From IMG/VR virus record IMGVR_UViG_3300029913_000057, positions 1 through 38,053 of that record: a stretch of 38,053 bases of DNA; one strand, written 5' to 3'. The notes below the pieces were generated by a model that was given only the letters and a program-made list of their open reading frames with translations, ran no database searches and was not told the origin of the DNA. Position numbers and translations under genes: made by a program. The DNA is from a virus. How positions within the stretch are numbered: position 1 is the stretch's first letter; each line of letters starts with the position of its first letter. Below, in pieces: positions 37,253-38,053 of the stretch.

Positions 37253-37557
37253 TGCGCACCGCCAGGCGCACTCAGTATCCGCGGCTTCGAGTTCATCTCC
37301 CCGAGGATAGTCCCAAGGTCCAGCAGCGCAGACTCTCCATCTTTACGCGGTCGCTCTCCCAGATCCTTCAGCGCTCGGAACACACGCGCTGGGTCTTCCT
37401 GCGCAAGTCTAGCGCTCATCAGGTTGAGATACATCTCGTTCATCTGCGCACCGCGATAGCAGTGTACTTCCGTCAGTGCGAACATTACCCGCGACACCCG
37501 CGAGGCAATTTGCGAGGATGTCTCGGTTTGATTCGATCTTTCCAGCTTGTTTTCCAT
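37249..37557 (-). CDS. Small protein between replisome organiser and DnaB (helicase-loader helper?)
   Basis: 102 residues. ATG 37557 has a strong GGAGG five bases upstream, but this makes it overlap the replisome organiser by 149 bases. A later ATG at 37443 would reduce the overlap to 35. It is helical (NEMYLNLMSARLAQEDPARV, FRALKDLGERPRKDGESALL, DLGTILGEM). Its position suggests a helicase loader or inhibitor, as in other phage initiator-loader-helicase sets. No motif supports ATP binding. Confidence 0.6.
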   Translation of the reverse strand: MENKLERSNQTETSSQIASRVSRVMFALTEVHCYRGAQMNEMYLNLMSARLAQEDPARVFRALKDLGERPRKDGESALLDLGTILGEMNSKPRILSAPGGAQ

Positions 37558-38053
37558 TGGTGCCTCCCATGGTGATTGTTCTGCCGCTATCTTGCGATCT
37601 TGTAAGCCAGGAAACGATAGCTCGATTGATCCCCTTCGGAGTTTTCTTCCGCGTAGGGTTCGCGTCCATCCAAACTTTCATCCGCTTGAGCTCTGATTTC
37701 ACATCTACGCCCGGAAACGCCTGCTGCCATTCGGACACTTGCTGCTTGGAAATCTCGTGCATATCCCCTCCGAGTAGCGGAAGGGTTCCCGCCAGTTCTT
37801 CCGGCGGAACGCTCCGCGCAATAGTCTTTTTCTGTTCTGTTCTGTTCTGTTCTGTTCTGTTCTGGTGCGTTTCATTTTGCGTTTCATCGCGTTTCTGAAA
37901 CGTTTCAGACTGTTTCAATGCTTGTCTTGCGCGGAATTTGTTGACCCTTTCCGTGCTTGAGTCCGACACAAATTGGCGCTTATTCCAGTTCAAAACAGCC
38001 CAATTTTCATCGATAAAACCCTTCGCTTGAAACGATGATTTTGTTTCATGAAA
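37409..38053 (-). CDS. Replisome organiser / helicase-loader protein, C-terminal part (starts at 304, across the join)
   Basis: Continuation of the 273-residue protein starting at 304. 37927-38053 repeats the coding of 1-127. Residues about 100-138 are a polar linker partly made by a TTCTG repeat (HQNRTEQNRTEQKK). Residues 155-215 are a compact C-terminal domain (DMHEISKQQVSEWQQAFPGV, LKRMKVWMDANPTRKKTPKG, INRAIVSWLTR), as in phage initiators that bind helicase. The last about 50 residues are double-coded with the next gene. Confidence 0.85.
   Translation of the reverse strand, partial: FHETKSSFQAKGFIDENWAVLNWNKRQFVSDSSTERVNKFRARQALKQSETFQKRDETQNETHQNRTEQNRTEQKKTIARSVPPEELAGTLPLLGGDMHEISKQQVSEWQQAFPGVDVKSELKRMKVWMDANPTRKKTPKGINRAIVSWLTRSQDSGRTITMGGTNGKQAGKIESNRDILANCLAGVAGNVRTDGSTLLSRCADERDVSQPDER
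37830..37864. repeat. (TTCTG)x7 pentanucleotide repeat in the replisome organiser gene
   Basis: Seven perfect copies of TTCTG (CAGAA on the coding strand) in 35 bases. Gain or loss of one unit shifts the frame of the replisome organiser after its DNA-binding domain. Such tracts are prone to slipped-strand mispairing. Confidence 0.92.
37927..38053. repeat. Terminal direct repeat, right copy
   Basis: Identical to bases 1-127. Together they mark the closure of a circular assembly; the unique genome length is then 37,926 bp. The coding frame of the replisome organiser passes through without change. Confidence 0.93.

Noticed and set aside
1-38053. tRNA genes
   Set aside because: No cloverleaf with the usual T-arm (GGTTCRANYCC) and acceptor stem was found on reading the gaps. 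A tRNAscan-SE run would settle this.

Overview
The window is a complete circular genome of a tailed, short-tailed (podovirus-type, P22-like) bacteriophage, about 37,926 bp. Its first and last 127 bases are identical, so the ends join, and one gene reads through the join in frame. The virion set (P22-type portal, coat with scaffold, gp4-like and gp10-like tail proteins, ejection-type proteins), the lysis-terminase-head order and headful-type terminase genes support this placement. No integrase, repressor, tRNA, DNA polymerase or RNA polymerase is visible, so the phage looks lytic, or lacks recognisable lysogeny genes, and relies on host polymerases. The host cannot be named from sequence. Gram-negative is likely, because there is a spanin-like protein and Sec-type signal peptides. 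The style of the secreted fibre proteins recalls soil Acidobacteriota, but that is only an impression.

Layout. There are two transcription blocks. The early block is on the minus strand. It starts at a TTGACA promoter near 8600, runs leftwards through about 25 small, tightly packed genes to position 1, crosses the circular join and ends at 35477. It holds small unknown proteins (several membrane micro-proteins), an Erf annealing protein, a long coiled-coil protein, a YqaJ exonuclease, a cold-shock-like protein, an HNH-AP2 endonuclease, RusA, a DUF6948-like gene with a Gly-X repeat gene after it, a replisome organiser, a small helper-type gene, DnaB helicase and two short Cys-containing or small genes. 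The late block is on the plus strand from 9908 to 35502. It holds lysozyme, a spanin-like protein, a holin, TerS/TerL, small beta-rich proteins, portal, scaffold, coat, a glycosyltransferase, gp4-like and gp10-like tail proteins, a fibre, a GNAT protein, three ejection-type proteins, a tailspike and terminal small genes. The blocks converge with overlapping 3' ends at 35477-35502.

Between the blocks (8400-9907) lie a structured early leader, a minus-strand terminator, about 550 bp of hairpin-rich non-coding DNA and an HNH gene. Four HNH-type endonuclease genes are scattered through the genome, three with their own promoter-like sequences.

The observations most worth checking are: the two large fibre/tailspike genes that begin with Sec-type signal peptides; promoters whose -10 box lies exactly six bases before an ATG with no ribosome site (leaderless genes); a recurrent intergenic element in the early operon; the hairpin-rich 8690-9240 region; a seven-copy TTCTG repeat inside the replication initiator gene; and a small beta module shared by two neighbouring tail proteins.
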